Shown: piece by piece, positions 26,089-37,074 of the stretch
Layout: every line of letters starts with the position of its first letter
Numbering within the stretch: the first letter of the stretch is position 1
Origin: Coenobita brevimanus
Lineage: Eukaryota; Arthropoda; Malacostraca; Decapoda; Coenobitidae
Assembly: GCA_032717465.1 (NCBI GenBank)
Contig: CM064690.1
Location: 9,132,093 to 9,196,092, forward strand
Reading direction: 5' to 3'
DNA: 64,000 nt
Position numbers and translations under genes: made by a program
Notes under the pieces: model-generated
The model's input: the letters and a program-made list of their open reading frames with translations, nothing else
What the model was told of the DNA's origin: nothing
The model's database searches: none

Positions 26089-26379
26089 AAAAACATATGT
26101 CTGCAAAACTGAAGTCATCTTTTCTTTTTCATTGAGTAGTTTTTTTTATTGCACATACAAACACAATAAAAATACATTTAGAATGTTTCCATCACATCAC
26201 GTTATAATACAATATTAAAAAGAAATTTAATTAAAATATAGCAAGTTGTAAATTTCAATCGATCTATACAATATTGTTCTAAATTTATTGAAACTGAAAA
26301 TAATATTTTCACTGACTAAAAATTGTTTAGTCAATGTAATTTTATAAATCTGAACATAAAGGAAACAACATTGTATATT

Positions 26380-27330
26380 TCATGACTTACATATAATTTC
26401 TCTTGTCTTTGTAACTTCTTAGCTTTTTTTGCTCCAGATCTTCGTTTGGTGGTTAGTCGTCGGTACATTTTTTCTGGTGCGTCCCTATGAATCATCCAGC
26501 AGTAGTCCGCCATCATACTGACATCCCAACTTCCCTGGCACCTTCTTTGCATGTTCTTCACTCACAGCTCCAACATATTCGGGAAAAAATTCCAAATGCG
26601 GATCCAAAAAGTGAACTTTGAGACTCTTGTCACAACCCAACTCCTTTAATTTGACCAAAAAGTTTTTCATATTTTTTTAATTTGGATCCTTATTGTTACT
26701 GAGAAGCTTATAAATTACTTCTTTGAATGATGCCCAAGCCTCTCGTTCCAGGTCGTTCGTCGCACCATCATAATCCACATCAGAAATCAGTTTTCTAATA
26801 TCAGGTCCAATAAATATGCCCTCTCTCAATTCGGCATCAGGCAAACCAGGAAACTTTTGGGACAAACACAAAACTGGCTCCATCTTTTGATAGGGCTTTG
26901 ACAAAGTGCTTCATTAATCCATGCTTAATATGAAGCGGTGGTAGCAGCACTTTATCTGGATTCACCAGGCTAGCTCTGATGATATTGTTGGCACCAAGTT
27001 GTAGATATTTTCTATTTTGTCATTCCTTCTGAACCCAACATAAATCCTTACCTCTGATGTCTCACTCACAGACATGTTGTGAGAAAACATGGGAATTTTG
27101 TATACGCTGACTGCTGACCCTGTAAGATACACAGAAATTTCAGGTCCCCACATATGAACCAGCGATGTTTATTGTGGTTGATTTTCTCGAGAAGAACTGC
27201 CAGATACTGGTAGGTGTCTTTTAAATGCACAGAATGAACAGCAGGTATTGGTGCATATCAATTACCATCATGAAGAAGTACCCCTTTCAGGCTTCTATTA
27301 GATGAATCTATAAACAGTATCAATTCTTCT
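26380..27330 (-). pseudogene. relic of a multicopy uncharacterised arthropod protein
   Basis: Pieces in three frames line up in one order. HRWFICGDLKFLCILQGQQS lies near 27160-27100. VLLPPLHIKHGLMKHFVKAL lies near 26945-26890. SQKFPGLPDAELREGIFIGP then AWASFKEVIYKLLSNNK lie near 26860-26690. GCDKSLKVHFLDPHLEFFPE lies near 26640-26575. QGSWDVSMMADYCWMIHRDA lies near 26540-26480, followed by a Lys/Arg-rich tail. From memory this matches a protein that is very repetitive in arthropod genomes and usually left uncharacterised, with an HFLxxHLxFFPE block. I cannot name its function, and its multicopy nature suggests mobile-element origin. At least three frameshifts and one stop break it. Confidence 0.6.
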
Positions 27331-27828
27331 GCATTTTAATCTCTGCCAACTTTCTGCACTAGCCCACTTACAGCCGGGCAAAAAGCCAAGGATCAGTGCA
27401 ATAAACCACCATTTTCAATAAATATCACTGAATAAAAAAAAAAAAAAAAAAAAAAGCACTCCACTAAAAGTAACGTATTTTACAAGCGCACTAGTCAACT
27501 GAGTCGCACTGAGATGTTGTTGCACTTCAATACTCATAACTCTGTTGTGTTCCAGTTGTATTTTGGTTTATTATCAAATAAAATAACTGTGTTGTTTTAA
27601 ACATGGATATTAGATAATACCAAATTCAAACTTATTGTCACTAATAAAGTATCCGTATGTAAAACGTTGTAAGTGCGACATAAAAAAAATAAATAAATAG
27701 AACTGTAAATGAAAACTTAAAAAAAAAAAATGTTTTGTGAAAAAATGTCGCGTGATGGAGAAAATGGATTTCATTTTTTTATTCAGCGCCCAAGAACATA
27801 TAAAATCATATGAAATAATCAGTTAATT
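27331..27828. other. unassigned A-rich DNA
   Basis: An A run lies at 27426-27453 and another at 27719-27730. The first could be the poly-A tail of an unrecognised element. No coding signal was found. Confidence 0.35.
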
Positions 27829-27888
27829 TATAATAATAATAACAATAATAATAATAATAATAATAATAATTATTATTATTATTATAAA
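27829..27888. repeat. TAA/ATT triplet microsatellite
   Basis: AAT repeats pass into ATT repeats at about 27870, so the array is itself palindromic. It lies just before the composite repeat. Confidence 0.9.
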
Positions 27889-29432
27889 GCAAAGGTGTGC
27901 ACGGGGTGGAACGCTGGTCACCGAAGCGAGGTGACCGCCATCTTTTCTTGAAAAATACACCGGTATATGTTAAAGTTGTTAAGACTGTGGCCACCTCACT
28001 CCAGTGGCCACCGTTCCACCCCGTGTACGCCTTCACTTCATTTATTTGAAATATCAAAAAATAATTTTCATTTTTGTAAAGATGAATGTCACGATAAAAA
28101 AAAAAAAATGAGATTGTGATCGTAATGTGTAACTGCTTCTATCAATCAGTTTTGTAGCATAATTCCTTGAATGGAGAGTAACCTTAGATTTATCAATTTT
28201 GTTCTTTCCAAAATGTCACTTTTATCCCAAACAAAGAGGTGTAACCTCCAGTGAAAATCTGAGGAAGATTGATTAAAAGATTTATAAACTTCTACCAATG
28301 ATTTTCTTAGAAATTGTTGTTAACTTACAGATATATCTCATAACCAGCTTCTGCACCACCTAGAAGTAAAAATCTTCATTTTTTCCGTTAGTTTCCCTTT
28401 ATGCCAACTCAAAAGGAATCTCAAGTCTTAATCTGAACAAGACTGGTCTATAAATGAGGATTTTTTTCCCCATTCCTACTTAGATGTTTGTAAGAACTTC
28501 TGCCAACTTTTAATATAAATAAGTATATTGCGCCACCTGGTGGGTTTAATTTTTGACTTTAGACATTTTTTTTTTTTACGTCAAACTGAGAGAAATCTCC
28601 TGTTTTAATACGAGCAAAATTGATTTATAAATAAGTCCTTTATTCTACTCTTGCCAGGGATTTTTGCTGATTTCTAGCAAAGCTTCAGAATAGATCAGCT
28701 TATTGCGCCTCTCTGCCTGAATTTTCGACTTTTGACGTTTTTCCGTAAGTGCTAAGGTCAAAGGTATCTCCAGTTATAATTTTAGCAAAATTGGTCAATA
28801 AATAAGGATTTTACTCCACTTTTGCTGGTGAGTTTTACATATTTTACACCTCCTATATTGAATTTTTACACGCTCATATACCAAGACGAAATTATTACTT
28901 GATCATATAACACTAGATATGAAAGAACCAATGAACCAAATAGAGGGGCACTCAGTGGAGCGCATCTCTCTGACAAGGGCAACGTAATTTCCGAACAGCT
29001 TTTCATAATGGATTACGTTTTCTCATCATTAATTAGGGTGTCACAAAGTGTTTTCCGGATCCAGACTCTGTAATACGATCCTGATCGATCCCAAAAGTTA
29101 ATCGATTATTCCCTGGGACATAAGCTACCTACCCACCAGATTTGGTACAAATTTCTCTTAGTTTTTAAGTAATCCTGCTGACAGACAAACAAACAAACAT
29201 CGGTCCCAAAAGTTAATCGATTATTCCCTGGGACATGGGCTATTTACCCACCAAAATTTAATTTGGTCCAAATCTCTCTCTTAGTTTTTGAGTAGCAGCC
29301 AAACAGGCAGGGGTGAAAACATACTCTCCTTGTCGGAGAGCATGAAATATATTTTTTTAAATGCATAATAGAAAACTAACGAAATATGGAAGTGGCAATA
29401 TCCTCTCATATCTCTAGCTCCGGTGACCAATA
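27889..29432. mobile_element. composite repeat Y, copy 1 (possible non-autonomous DNA transposon)
   Basis: The left 145 bp (27891-28033) are themselves an inverted pair. GTGCACGGGGTGGAACGCTG with GTCACCGAAGCGAGGTGACC faces GGCCACCTCACTCCAGTGGC with CACCGTTCCACCCCGTG. The body (about 28090-28900) consists of four degenerate units of about 165-180 bp, each with an AATCTC block and AACAAGACTGGTCTATAAAT. The right end CTAGCTCCGGTGACC at 29414-29428 is the inverse of GGTCACCGGAGC near the left end of copy 2. The whole is homologous to 31842-35312. The stretch 28952-29338 is absent at the equivalent site in copy 2, so it is a later insertion. Confidence 0.6.
28952..29338 (+). mobile_element. dispersed repeat family X, copy 3, inserted in repeat Y
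   Basis: It begins CACTCAGTGGAGCGCATCTC and ends GGGGTGAAAACATACTCTCC. Inside, CCCAAAAGTTAATCGATTAT and the following 35 bp occur twice in tandem (about 29093 and 29205, period 112 bp). Flanking AAAT on both sides may be a target duplication. The empty site is seen in repeat Y copy 2 near 35225. Confidence 0.55.
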
Positions 29433-29597
29433 ATATGTCGCCATGAAAAAAGTTGCTACGGAAAGCAAAATGCATTCTAGAATACGCTTCGCGCTATCAC
29501 TACTTTTCCTTTACTTTGACCTTCTGTGAATACTTTCACATTAGCTCGCTAAGTCAGACTGTTGGGTGATTATTTGCTCTAGCCCGTGAGTAAGCGT
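29433..29597. other. short unassigned spacer
   Basis: Nothing was recognised between repeat Y and the next microsatellite. Confidence 0.3.
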
Positions 29598-29604
29598 GTA
29601 CGTG

Positions 29605-29687
<83 letters not shown>

Positions 29688-29715
29688 AAGAAGAAGAAGA
29701 AGAAGAAGAAGAGGT
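29598..29715. repeat. compound (GT)n(GA)n(GAA)n microsatellite
   Basis: GT repeats to about 29646 pass directly into GA repeats and then AGA triplets to about 29713. Confidence 0.95.
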
Positions 29716-30396
29716 TTAGAAGATACTGGTGAACACTGAGGGAAACTGAACATAAATGAGGTGAGGAAGGTGCTGATGAATAATGAAGGGTAGTGAAAGG
29801 AAATGAACAGAAATGAGTTGTTGGACGACAGCGATTATTATGGTGGTGCTAATGTATGGTGGGAGGGCGACCTGCTGCAGTTTATTTGGTAAAAAATATA
29901 TAATAAGTAAATAAAAAAATAAAAAAACGCCAGAATATGAGGCAAGTGTTTCATAGGTGACAGGAGGAAGTTTGGTGAATGATGAGGGTTATGAGCGGGT
30001 GTAAACACGACGTGCGGCAAGGTTAAACTACAAGAGAATAAGGAGAAAGTGAGAGAAAATGGATGACAGAACACCGAAGAAAAAGAAAACGAGAGACAGT
30101 AAATGACAGTGTAAAGAGAAGATTAAAGAAGGGCAAAAGTAACATTACCTAATGACAACACAGAGGAAGGACAGTAGAATGACAGGAGAAAGCGAGAAAA
30201 GGAAGGCATAACGGAGAAAAAGTAGATAGGACAGATTAAAGCCCGAAAGATATTACATACAGAAACAAGAATAAAAGAAAAAAAAAGGATAAGAGAAATT
30301 AAAGGAAAATGACAGAAGAAAGAAGCAAGACTATAATACGAAAAGAAAAATACCAAAAGAAAGAAAAGTCAGCAGCCACAAGAAAGAAGAAAGACA
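29716..30396. other. purine-rich unassigned DNA
   Basis: AGA- and GAA-rich sequence has no protein-like frame on either strand. Minus-strand Phe/Leu/Ser frames reflect the base bias. Confidence 0.4.
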
Positions 30397-30694
30397 GGAG
30401 ACGACTTAGAATGAATACAGTTCGTTGTGTGATTGTTTTTATAGACAATCAGAACCAGTGGGGGTAAGTATATAAAGGTATTTAACGTGTAATATTGTGC
30501 AGTTATCCACAACATATGAGAAAGGCATGAAAATGAAAGATGACCGGAGACGACTTAGAATGAATACAGTTCGTTGTGTGATTGTTTTTATAGACAATCA
30601 GAACCAGTGGGGGTAAGTATATAAAGGTATTTAACGTGTAATATTGTGCTGTTATCCACAACATATGAGAAAGGCATGAAAATGAAAGACGACC
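30397..30694. repeat. recent 149-bp tandem duplication
   Basis: The unit starting GGAGACGACTTAGAATG at 30397 is repeated from 30546 with about one internal difference (GTGCAG against GTGCTG). The near-identity implies a recent duplication. Confidence 0.9.
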
Positions 30695-30878
30695 TGCAGT
30701 ATATCATGTGTTATTGTCTATATACTTACGTCCTATATTATTATAATGTTATAAATATGAATAATATAGTGAACAACATCTATTGAAAGACATGATCTTT
30801 TCTCCTCCATACTCTATCCCTCCTCCACCACCCTTCTCTGGGTTCCTGTCTTCACCAAATAATGCTTCTTACCCACAC

Positions 30879-31797
30879 GTCCCCCACTCCCGCCCTTTGT
30901 CAATATGAACTAAGATGATGATGAAATAATCCGTCAGGTACTGATCATATTCATATGATCATACACCTCTGTATTAAGCACCAAGAAAGCAGTAACATAC
31001 AATACTCAGGTATACCTTCCAACTGTTTCACCCTGTTGTAAGCCGTTGCGTGACACACTGCAAGTTGGATCTTATGTTACAAGGACATACGGTTGTTTAT
31101 CGTTAACACAGGTTATGCCTTTGTTTTGGACGTCCATTGATTCATAATAAAGTGGCAATTTAAGCCTTACATTATGAACACATAAGGTTTATGTTGCTGT
31201 CATTATTGGATGAACGAAACGAATCAGGGATCGACTCTGACGAACCACAAACTCTCTGCTTTAACGACAATATCCCGCACTCTTGTCACAACAGTGACAC
31301 AATGTCATTATGTATATCACTGAATGTGGGTCAGTCGTATAAATAGAGGAAATGTGTCACTGTTGTGAAAAGAGGTTGGAATATTTTCGTTAAAGCAGAG
31401 CTTTTTTGGTTCGTCAGAGCCGACTCGTGATTCGTTTCGTTCACCCAGTAATGACAGGAACATAAACCTTATGTGTTCATAATGTAACGCTTATATTACC
31501 ACGTTAGTATGAATCAATGGACGTCCAAAACCAAGCATAACCCGTGCTAACGATAAACAACCGTATGTCCTTGTAACACAAGATCCAACTTGCAAGTATG
31601 TATGTCACGTAACTGTTTACGAGAAGATGAAACAGTTGGCAGGTATGCTGAAGCACTGTATGTTGTTGATTTGCTGGTGCTTAATACAGAGGTGTATGAT
31701 CATTATCATATCATGGTATGATCATGATATGATCAATACCTGACGGATCTTCATCATTATCTCAGTTTATGTTGGCAAAGGGTGGAAGTGGGGGACT
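30879..31797. mobile_element. foldback element with arms over 400 bp
   Basis: The left arm at about 30879-31301 and the right arm at about 31353-31797 are inverted copies over their whole length with modest divergence. Matching pairs include ACACCTCTGTATTAAGCACC (30964) with its inverse near 31675, GGACGTCCATTGATTCATA (31119) with its inverse near 31510, and TCACAACAGTGACACA (31286-31301) with TGTGTCACTGTTGTGA (31353-31368). Only 51 bp separate the arms. No open frame is present. It lies beside triplet repeats and repeat Y copy 2. Confidence 0.85.
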
Positions 31798-32150
31798 ACT
31801 ACTACTACTACAGCAACTAATAATGGTAATAATAATAATCAAGTGTAGGCGCCCACAGATGGAACACTGGTCACCGGAGCGAGATGACCACCATCTTGTC
31901 TTGAATATTAAATGTGTTGAAGTTGTTAAGATTGTGGTCACCTCGCTTCAGCGACCACCGTTCCACCCCGTGGACGCCTTCACTTTATTTATTTGTAATA
32001 TTAAAAAGTAATTTTGATTTCTGTAAGATCAATGACATGAAAAATATTTTAATTGTGATCGTAATCTGTAACTGCTACTGTGGGATAAATTCTAAGTCAT
32101 TATTTCCTGAATGTAAAGTAACCTTAAATTTATCAAGTTTGTACTTTTTG

Positions 32151-34337
32151 AAAAGATTAGTAAGAGAGAGTAAGAAAAGAGTGGATGAGGAATTTGGAAG
32201 GAATTTGAGTGTAAAGTGGAGGGACTGTAAGAAAATGTTCTGGAAAGAGGTGAAGAGAGTAAGACAGGGTGGCAGTGAAGTTAGCATGGGATTGAAAGAT
32301 AAAAATGGTAGATTACAAGTGGAGAAGGGAGAAAAAGTGAGCAGACGGAGAGAACACTTTAAGGAATTGTTGAACACAGAGGATGGAAGAAATGCGAGTA
32401 TAAGTGGCTGGGGAATGGCTGGGAGAAGGAGGCAGGTGAAAAGAGGAAGAAATTAGTAGGATAGAAGTTGTGGAAACAATGAAAAATGTCAAATTGGGGA
32501 AAGCCCCAGGAATTGATGGAGTGTGTGGTGAAATGCTGAACCATGGGGGAGAGATAGTAGTAGAATGGGTATGGAAGATGTGCAGATTGGCATGGGAGGA
32601 AGGTAGAGTCCAGGAGGATTGGAAGTCAAGTATAATTGTTCCCTTGTACAAAGGGAAAGGGGAAAAAGAAGTCTGTGGTAATCGTAGGGGCATTTGTCTT
32701 CTTAGTGTAATAGGAAAAGTATATGGTAGGATACCTATTGACAGAGTTAGGAAAAGAACAGAGGAATTAGTTGGAGAAGAACAGGGAGGCTTTAGGAAGG
32801 GAATAGGTTGTGTAGATCAGATATTCATTCTTAGATCCTTCGTGGAAAAGTTTCTAGAGAAGGGAAAGAAGTTGTATGCAGCTTTCATGGATTTGGAGAA
32901 AGCATATGACAGGGATGATAGACAAAGATTGTGGAAAATATTAAGAATATATGGAGTAGATGGGAAGTTGTTGAATGCTGTGAGGAGTATCTATGATGGT
33001 GCTAAGGCTCCAGTGCGTGTGGATGGTGAACTGAGTGAATTTTTCTCCTTGAAGGTTGGGTTGAAACAGGGATGTGTCATGTCTCCATTGTTGGATGGGG
33101 TAATAAAAGAGGTATTAGGTAGGGCAGTGAATGTTGGAGTGGCCCTGGTGAGAGAGGGTAGTGTTTGGAAACTGCTTGTACTGTTGTGTGCAGATGATAC
33201 TGTGTTGTTGAGTGAAGACGAAGGGGAGCTGTAAGGCTTGGTGGATGAGTTTGGGAGAGTGAGTAGGAAACGGAATCTAAAGGTAAATGTAGGGAAGAGC
33301 AAAGTGATGGTCTTTGAGAGAGGGTGAAGTCAGTGAATGTGCAGTGAGGTTGGATGGTGAGGAAATGGAATATGTGAGTACGTTTAAGTACTTGGGTAGT
33401 GTGATGAGTAAGGATGGAAGTCTGGAGGGTGAAGTGCTTGAAAGGGTGCAACAAGGAAGAAAGGTTGCTGGTTCCTTGAAAGCAATGATAAGATACAGGG
33501 AAGCGAACATGGAAGTGAAAAAGTTACTACATGACAGTATTGTGATACCAGCTCTGACGTATGGAACTGAAGCTTGGACCTTGTTGGAGGGACACAAGTC
33601 AAAAATGAGAGCAGTGGAAATGAGTTATTTAAGAGGAGCCTGTGGAGTCACATGGAGAGACAGGCTGACACATGAGGATATAAAGGAGCGTTGTGGTGTT
33701 GATGTGGATGTGATAGGAAGCGTTTAAGTACTTGGGTAGTGTGATGAGTAAGGATGGAAGTCTGGAGGGTGAAGTGCTTGAAAGAGTGCAACAAGGAAGA
33801 AAGGTTGTTGGTTCCTTGAAAGCAATGATAAGATACAGGGAAGCGAACATGGAAGTGAAAAAGTTACTACATGACAGTATTGTGATACCAACTCTGACGT
33901 ATGGAACTGAAGCTTGGACCTTGTTGGAGGGACACAAGTCAAAAATGAGAGCAGTGGAAATGAGTTATTTAAGAGGAGCCTGTGGAGTCACATGGAGAGA
34001 CAGGCTGACACATGAGGATATAAAGGAGCGTTGTGGTGTGGATGTGGATGTGATAGGAAGCGTTATGAGGAACACACTGAGGTGGTTTGGCCATGTGGAG
34101 AGGATGGAGGGTGAGAGACTGACGAGGAGAGTGTATGTGAGTGAGGTGGAGGGGGGGAGAGGGAGGGGGAGGCCGAGGATGAGATGGAGGGATAGAGTGG
34201 AGAGGTATATGAGAGAGGGGAGTGTGAGTTGGGAGCAGGGCAGTGAAATGGCGGGGGACAGGGCGACTTGGAGGCGATTTGTTTGTGGCCAGCCCGTACG
34301 GGATTGAGGCGTCTGGCAGTAGATATATAGATAGATA
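32151..34337 (+). mobile_element. RTE-like LINE with target duplication (copy R2)
   Basis: A 5'-truncated copy encodes the linker before the RT (WRDCKKMFWKEVKRVRQGG), the fingers (KLGKAPGIDGVCGEMLNHGG), the palm (FMDLEKAYDRDDRQRLWK), CADDTVLLSEDEGEL near 33187 at the catalytic site, and the C-terminal LRWFGHVERMEGERL. It ends in an ATAG-type tail at about 34320-34337. GTACTTTTTG at 32141-32150 and GTACTTTTG at 34338-34346 look like target-site duplications. Stops lie near 32454 and 33233, a frameshift near 33326, and a 340-bp tandem duplication adds another break. It is inactive. Confidence 0.85.
33381..34060 (+). repeat. 340-bp tandem duplication inside LINE copy R2
   Basis: The unit 33381-33720 is repeated at 33721-34060. 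The unit begins CGTTTAAG, and the sequence after the second unit begins CGTTATGAGG, so a CGTT match lies at the junction. The length is not a multiple of three, so the duplication shifts the RT frame. The copies differ at only a few bases. Confidence 0.95.
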
Positions 34338-34851
34338 GTACTTTTGTCCCTATTATGCTAAACAAAGAGAATAAATCTCCAGTGACATTTGACGAACATT
34401 GGGTTCATAAATTTATCTATTACCGATTATTTTCTTAGATATTTTTGCCAACTTATATCCCATAAGCAGCTTGTGCATCACCTTGCGGTAAAAATGTTCA
34501 ACTTTTCTTTAAGTTTCGCTTTGTCACAGCCTGCGAGGAATCTCAAGTAAACATGAGAACAAGACTGGCCTATAAATAAGGATTTTATACACCATTCCTA
34601 CTGGTGTTTTTTTTTTTAATGAATTTTTGCCAACTTTTATACTAAAAAAGTATACTGTGCCATTTAATGGCCTGAACTTTTTATTTTATATATTTTTCCA
34701 TTAGTGTCAAGCCAAGAGGAATCTCAACTTAAAAACTGAACAAAACTGGTCCATAAATGAGGTCTTTATCCAACTCTTGCAGGTAATTTTTAAATATCTT
34801 TCATCTCCTTTATTAGGTTTTGCAAGCCTATATTGCAAGATGAAAGTTTTA

Positions 34852-35188
34852 CTTTTTGTGTTTATCCAACTCTGGGCATAGGTTTCACAGCCTGTTCCCA
34901 AGCACAAGTAGCCTTCCTACATTCCATATACTTCCATATGTCATCACTTCGAGGCTAACACCCACCGTTCATATTAAATACACGCTAGGGCTGTTTCATA
35001 CAGGACTGGTTTATTAATATTAGCGGGGGTGCTTTTACATGTCGGTGGGTCTTATGGAGATTAATAAAGTCTGCATTATGAAATTCAAATCCTTAAACTG
35101 TTCCCTGCCCCAGCCGGGCTTCGATGCTGGGTCCATTAGGATTGCAGGCCACCTCTCGACCGATTCAGCCATCGCCTCCCTCTTGTTA
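34852..35188 (-). mobile_element. SINE family 1, full-length copy
   Basis: Read on the minus strand, the head has TGGCTGAATCGGTCGAGAGG, a good A box of a Leu/Ser-tRNA-like promoter. A degenerate B box (GCATCGAAGCCC) follows. The body has GTTTAAGGATTTGAATTTCA and the 3' end has AACAGGCTGTGAAACCTATG, then a short A-rich tail. The body matches 50632-50946 throughout. It interrupts composite repeat Y. Confidence 0.8.
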
Positions 35189-35312
35189 AATAGTACTCGT
35201 TCCAGATATGAATGAATCAGTGAACCAATGAAATGGATTATTTTTTACGTATAGTGGAAAACTGACCCAAATTATACAGTACATGGGCACCTCCGCTCGC
35301 TTCGCTAGCTCC

Positions 35313-35371
35313 GGTGACTATTACTACAACTACTACTACTACTACTAGTACTACTACTACTACTACTACTA
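35313..35371. repeat. TAC triplet microsatellite passing into ATCT repeats
   Basis: TAC repeats (about 35320-35370) run into ATCT units. The latter are the 3' tail of the minus-strand LINE that follows. Confidence 0.9.
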
Positions 35372-36745
35372 TCTATCTATCTATCTATTGCCAGACGCCT
35401 CAATCCCGTTTGGGGTGGCCACAAACAAATCGCCTCCAAGTCGCCCTGTCCCCTGCCATTTCACTCCCCTGCTCCCAACTCACACCCCCCTCTCTCATAT
35501 ACCTCTCCACTCCATCCCTCCATCTCATCCTCGGCCTCCCCCTCCCTCTTCCCCCCTCCACCTCACTCACATACACTTTCTTCGTCAGTCTTTCACCCTC
35601 CATCCTCTCCACATGGCCAAACCACCTCAGTATGTTCCTCATAACACTTCCTATCACATCCACATCCACACCACAACGCTCCTTTATATCCTCATTCGTC
35701 AGCCTGTCTCTCCACGTGACTCCACAGGCTCCTCTTAAATAACTCATTTCCACTGCTCTCACTCTTGACTTGTGTCCTTCCAACAATGTCCAAGCTTCAC
35801 TTCCGTACGTTAGAGTTGGTATCACAATACTGTCATGTAGTAACTTTTTCACTTCCATGCTCACTTTCCTGTTTCTTATCACTGCTTTCAAGGAACCAAC
35901 AACTTTTCTTCCCTGCTGTACGCTTTCAAGCACTTCACCCTCCAAACCTCCATCCTTACTCATCACACTACCCAAATACTTAAACGTACTCACATTTTCC
36001 AATTCCTCACCATCTAACCTCGCTGTACATTCACTAACTTCACCTCTCTCAAAGACCATCACTTTACTCTTCCCTACATTCACCTTTAGGTTCCGTTTCT
36101 TACACACTCTCTCAAACTCATCCACCAAGCCTTGCAGCTCCCCTTCGTCTTCACTCAACAACACAGTATCATCTGCAAACAACAGTACAGGGAGTTTCCA
36201 AACACTATCCTCTCTCACCAGGGCCACTCCAACATCCACTACCCTACCTTGTACCTCTTTTATTAACCCATCCATGTACAGATTGAACAACCATGGAGAC
36301 ATGACACATCCCTGTTTCAAACCAACTTTCAAAGAGAAAATTCACTTAGTTCACCATCCACACGCACTGCAGCCTTCGCACCATCGTACATACTCTTCAC
36401 AGCATTCAACAACTTCCCATCTACTTCATATATTCTTAACACTTTCCACAATCCTTGTCTATCCACCCTGTCATATGCTTTCTCCAAATCCATGAAAGCC
36501 GCATACAACTTCTTTCCCTTCTCTAGAAACTTTTCCACTAAAGATCTAAGAATGAATATCTGATCTACACAACCTCTTCCCTTCCTAAAGCCTCCCTGTT
36601 CTTCTCCAACTAATTTCTCTGTTCTTTCTCTAACTCTGTCTATAAGTATCCTACCATACACTTTTCCTATTATACTAAGAAGACAAATGCCCCTATGATT
36701 ACCACACACTTCTTTTTCCCCTTTTCCTTTGTACAAGGGAATAAT
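35372..36745 (-). mobile_element. RTE-like LINE, RT domain (copy R3)
   Basis: Two frames cover most of the RT. The frame at 36736-36329 holds GGFRKGRGCVDQIFILRSLV and AAFMDLEKAYDRVDRQGLWK. The frame at 36332-35400 holds VGLKQGCVMSPWLFNLYMDG, the catalytic LLFADDTVLLSEDEGEL, KYLGSVMSKDGG and LRWFGHVERMEGERL, and ends GHPKRD. One frameshift at about 36330 separates them. FADD is intact, so this is the best-preserved copy of the family here, although its 5' part is missing. TAC triplets flank both ends, at 35320-35370 and from 36751. Confidence 0.9.
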
Positions 36746-36749
36746 TATA

Positions 36750-36852
36750 CTACTACTACTACTACTACTATTACTACTACTGCTACTACTACTACTACTA
36801 TTACTACTACTACTACTACTACTTCTAATAATAATAATAATAATAATAATAT
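36750..36852. repeat. TAC and TAA triplet microsatellite
   Basis: ACT repeats with single-base interruptions are followed by AAT repeats at 36827-36851. Confidence 0.9.
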
Positions 36853-37074
36853 GAAGCAGAAATTTACTGCCTCGTTACCTCGACTGAAGTGCAGGTCCTT
36901 ATTTCATTCGACGCTACCTTCCCGAGCCTGTAGAGTAGGGGGAAAAAAAAATGACCATGATCATCATCAATATGAGGATAAACATGAACATCAGCAGGAG
37001 GTACATCATCGTCATCATCATCCTCATCCTGTTCCATTGTCCAAAGATTTCACTGGGCAGTATATGTAAATCAC
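36853..37074. other. short unassigned spacer
   Basis: ATC/ATG triplet bias occurs near 36955-37030. No feature was assigned. Confidence 0.3.

Larger units (their letters stand above)
31842..35312. mobile_element. composite repeat Y, copy 2, broken by a LINE and a SINE
   Basis: The left end at 31855-31980 (GTCACCGGAGCGAGATGACC and, inverted, GTCACCTCGCTTCAGCGACC, then CACCGTTCCACCCCGTG) matches copy 1. The body resumes at 34347 with the same AATCTC and CTATAAATAAGGATTTTA blocks, giving units near 34370, 34538 and 34716. The right end CTAGCTCCGGTGAC is at 35299-35312. Inserted are an RTE-like LINE (32151-34337) and a SINE (34852-35188). TAA and TAC triplets flank both ends. Confidence 0.6.
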
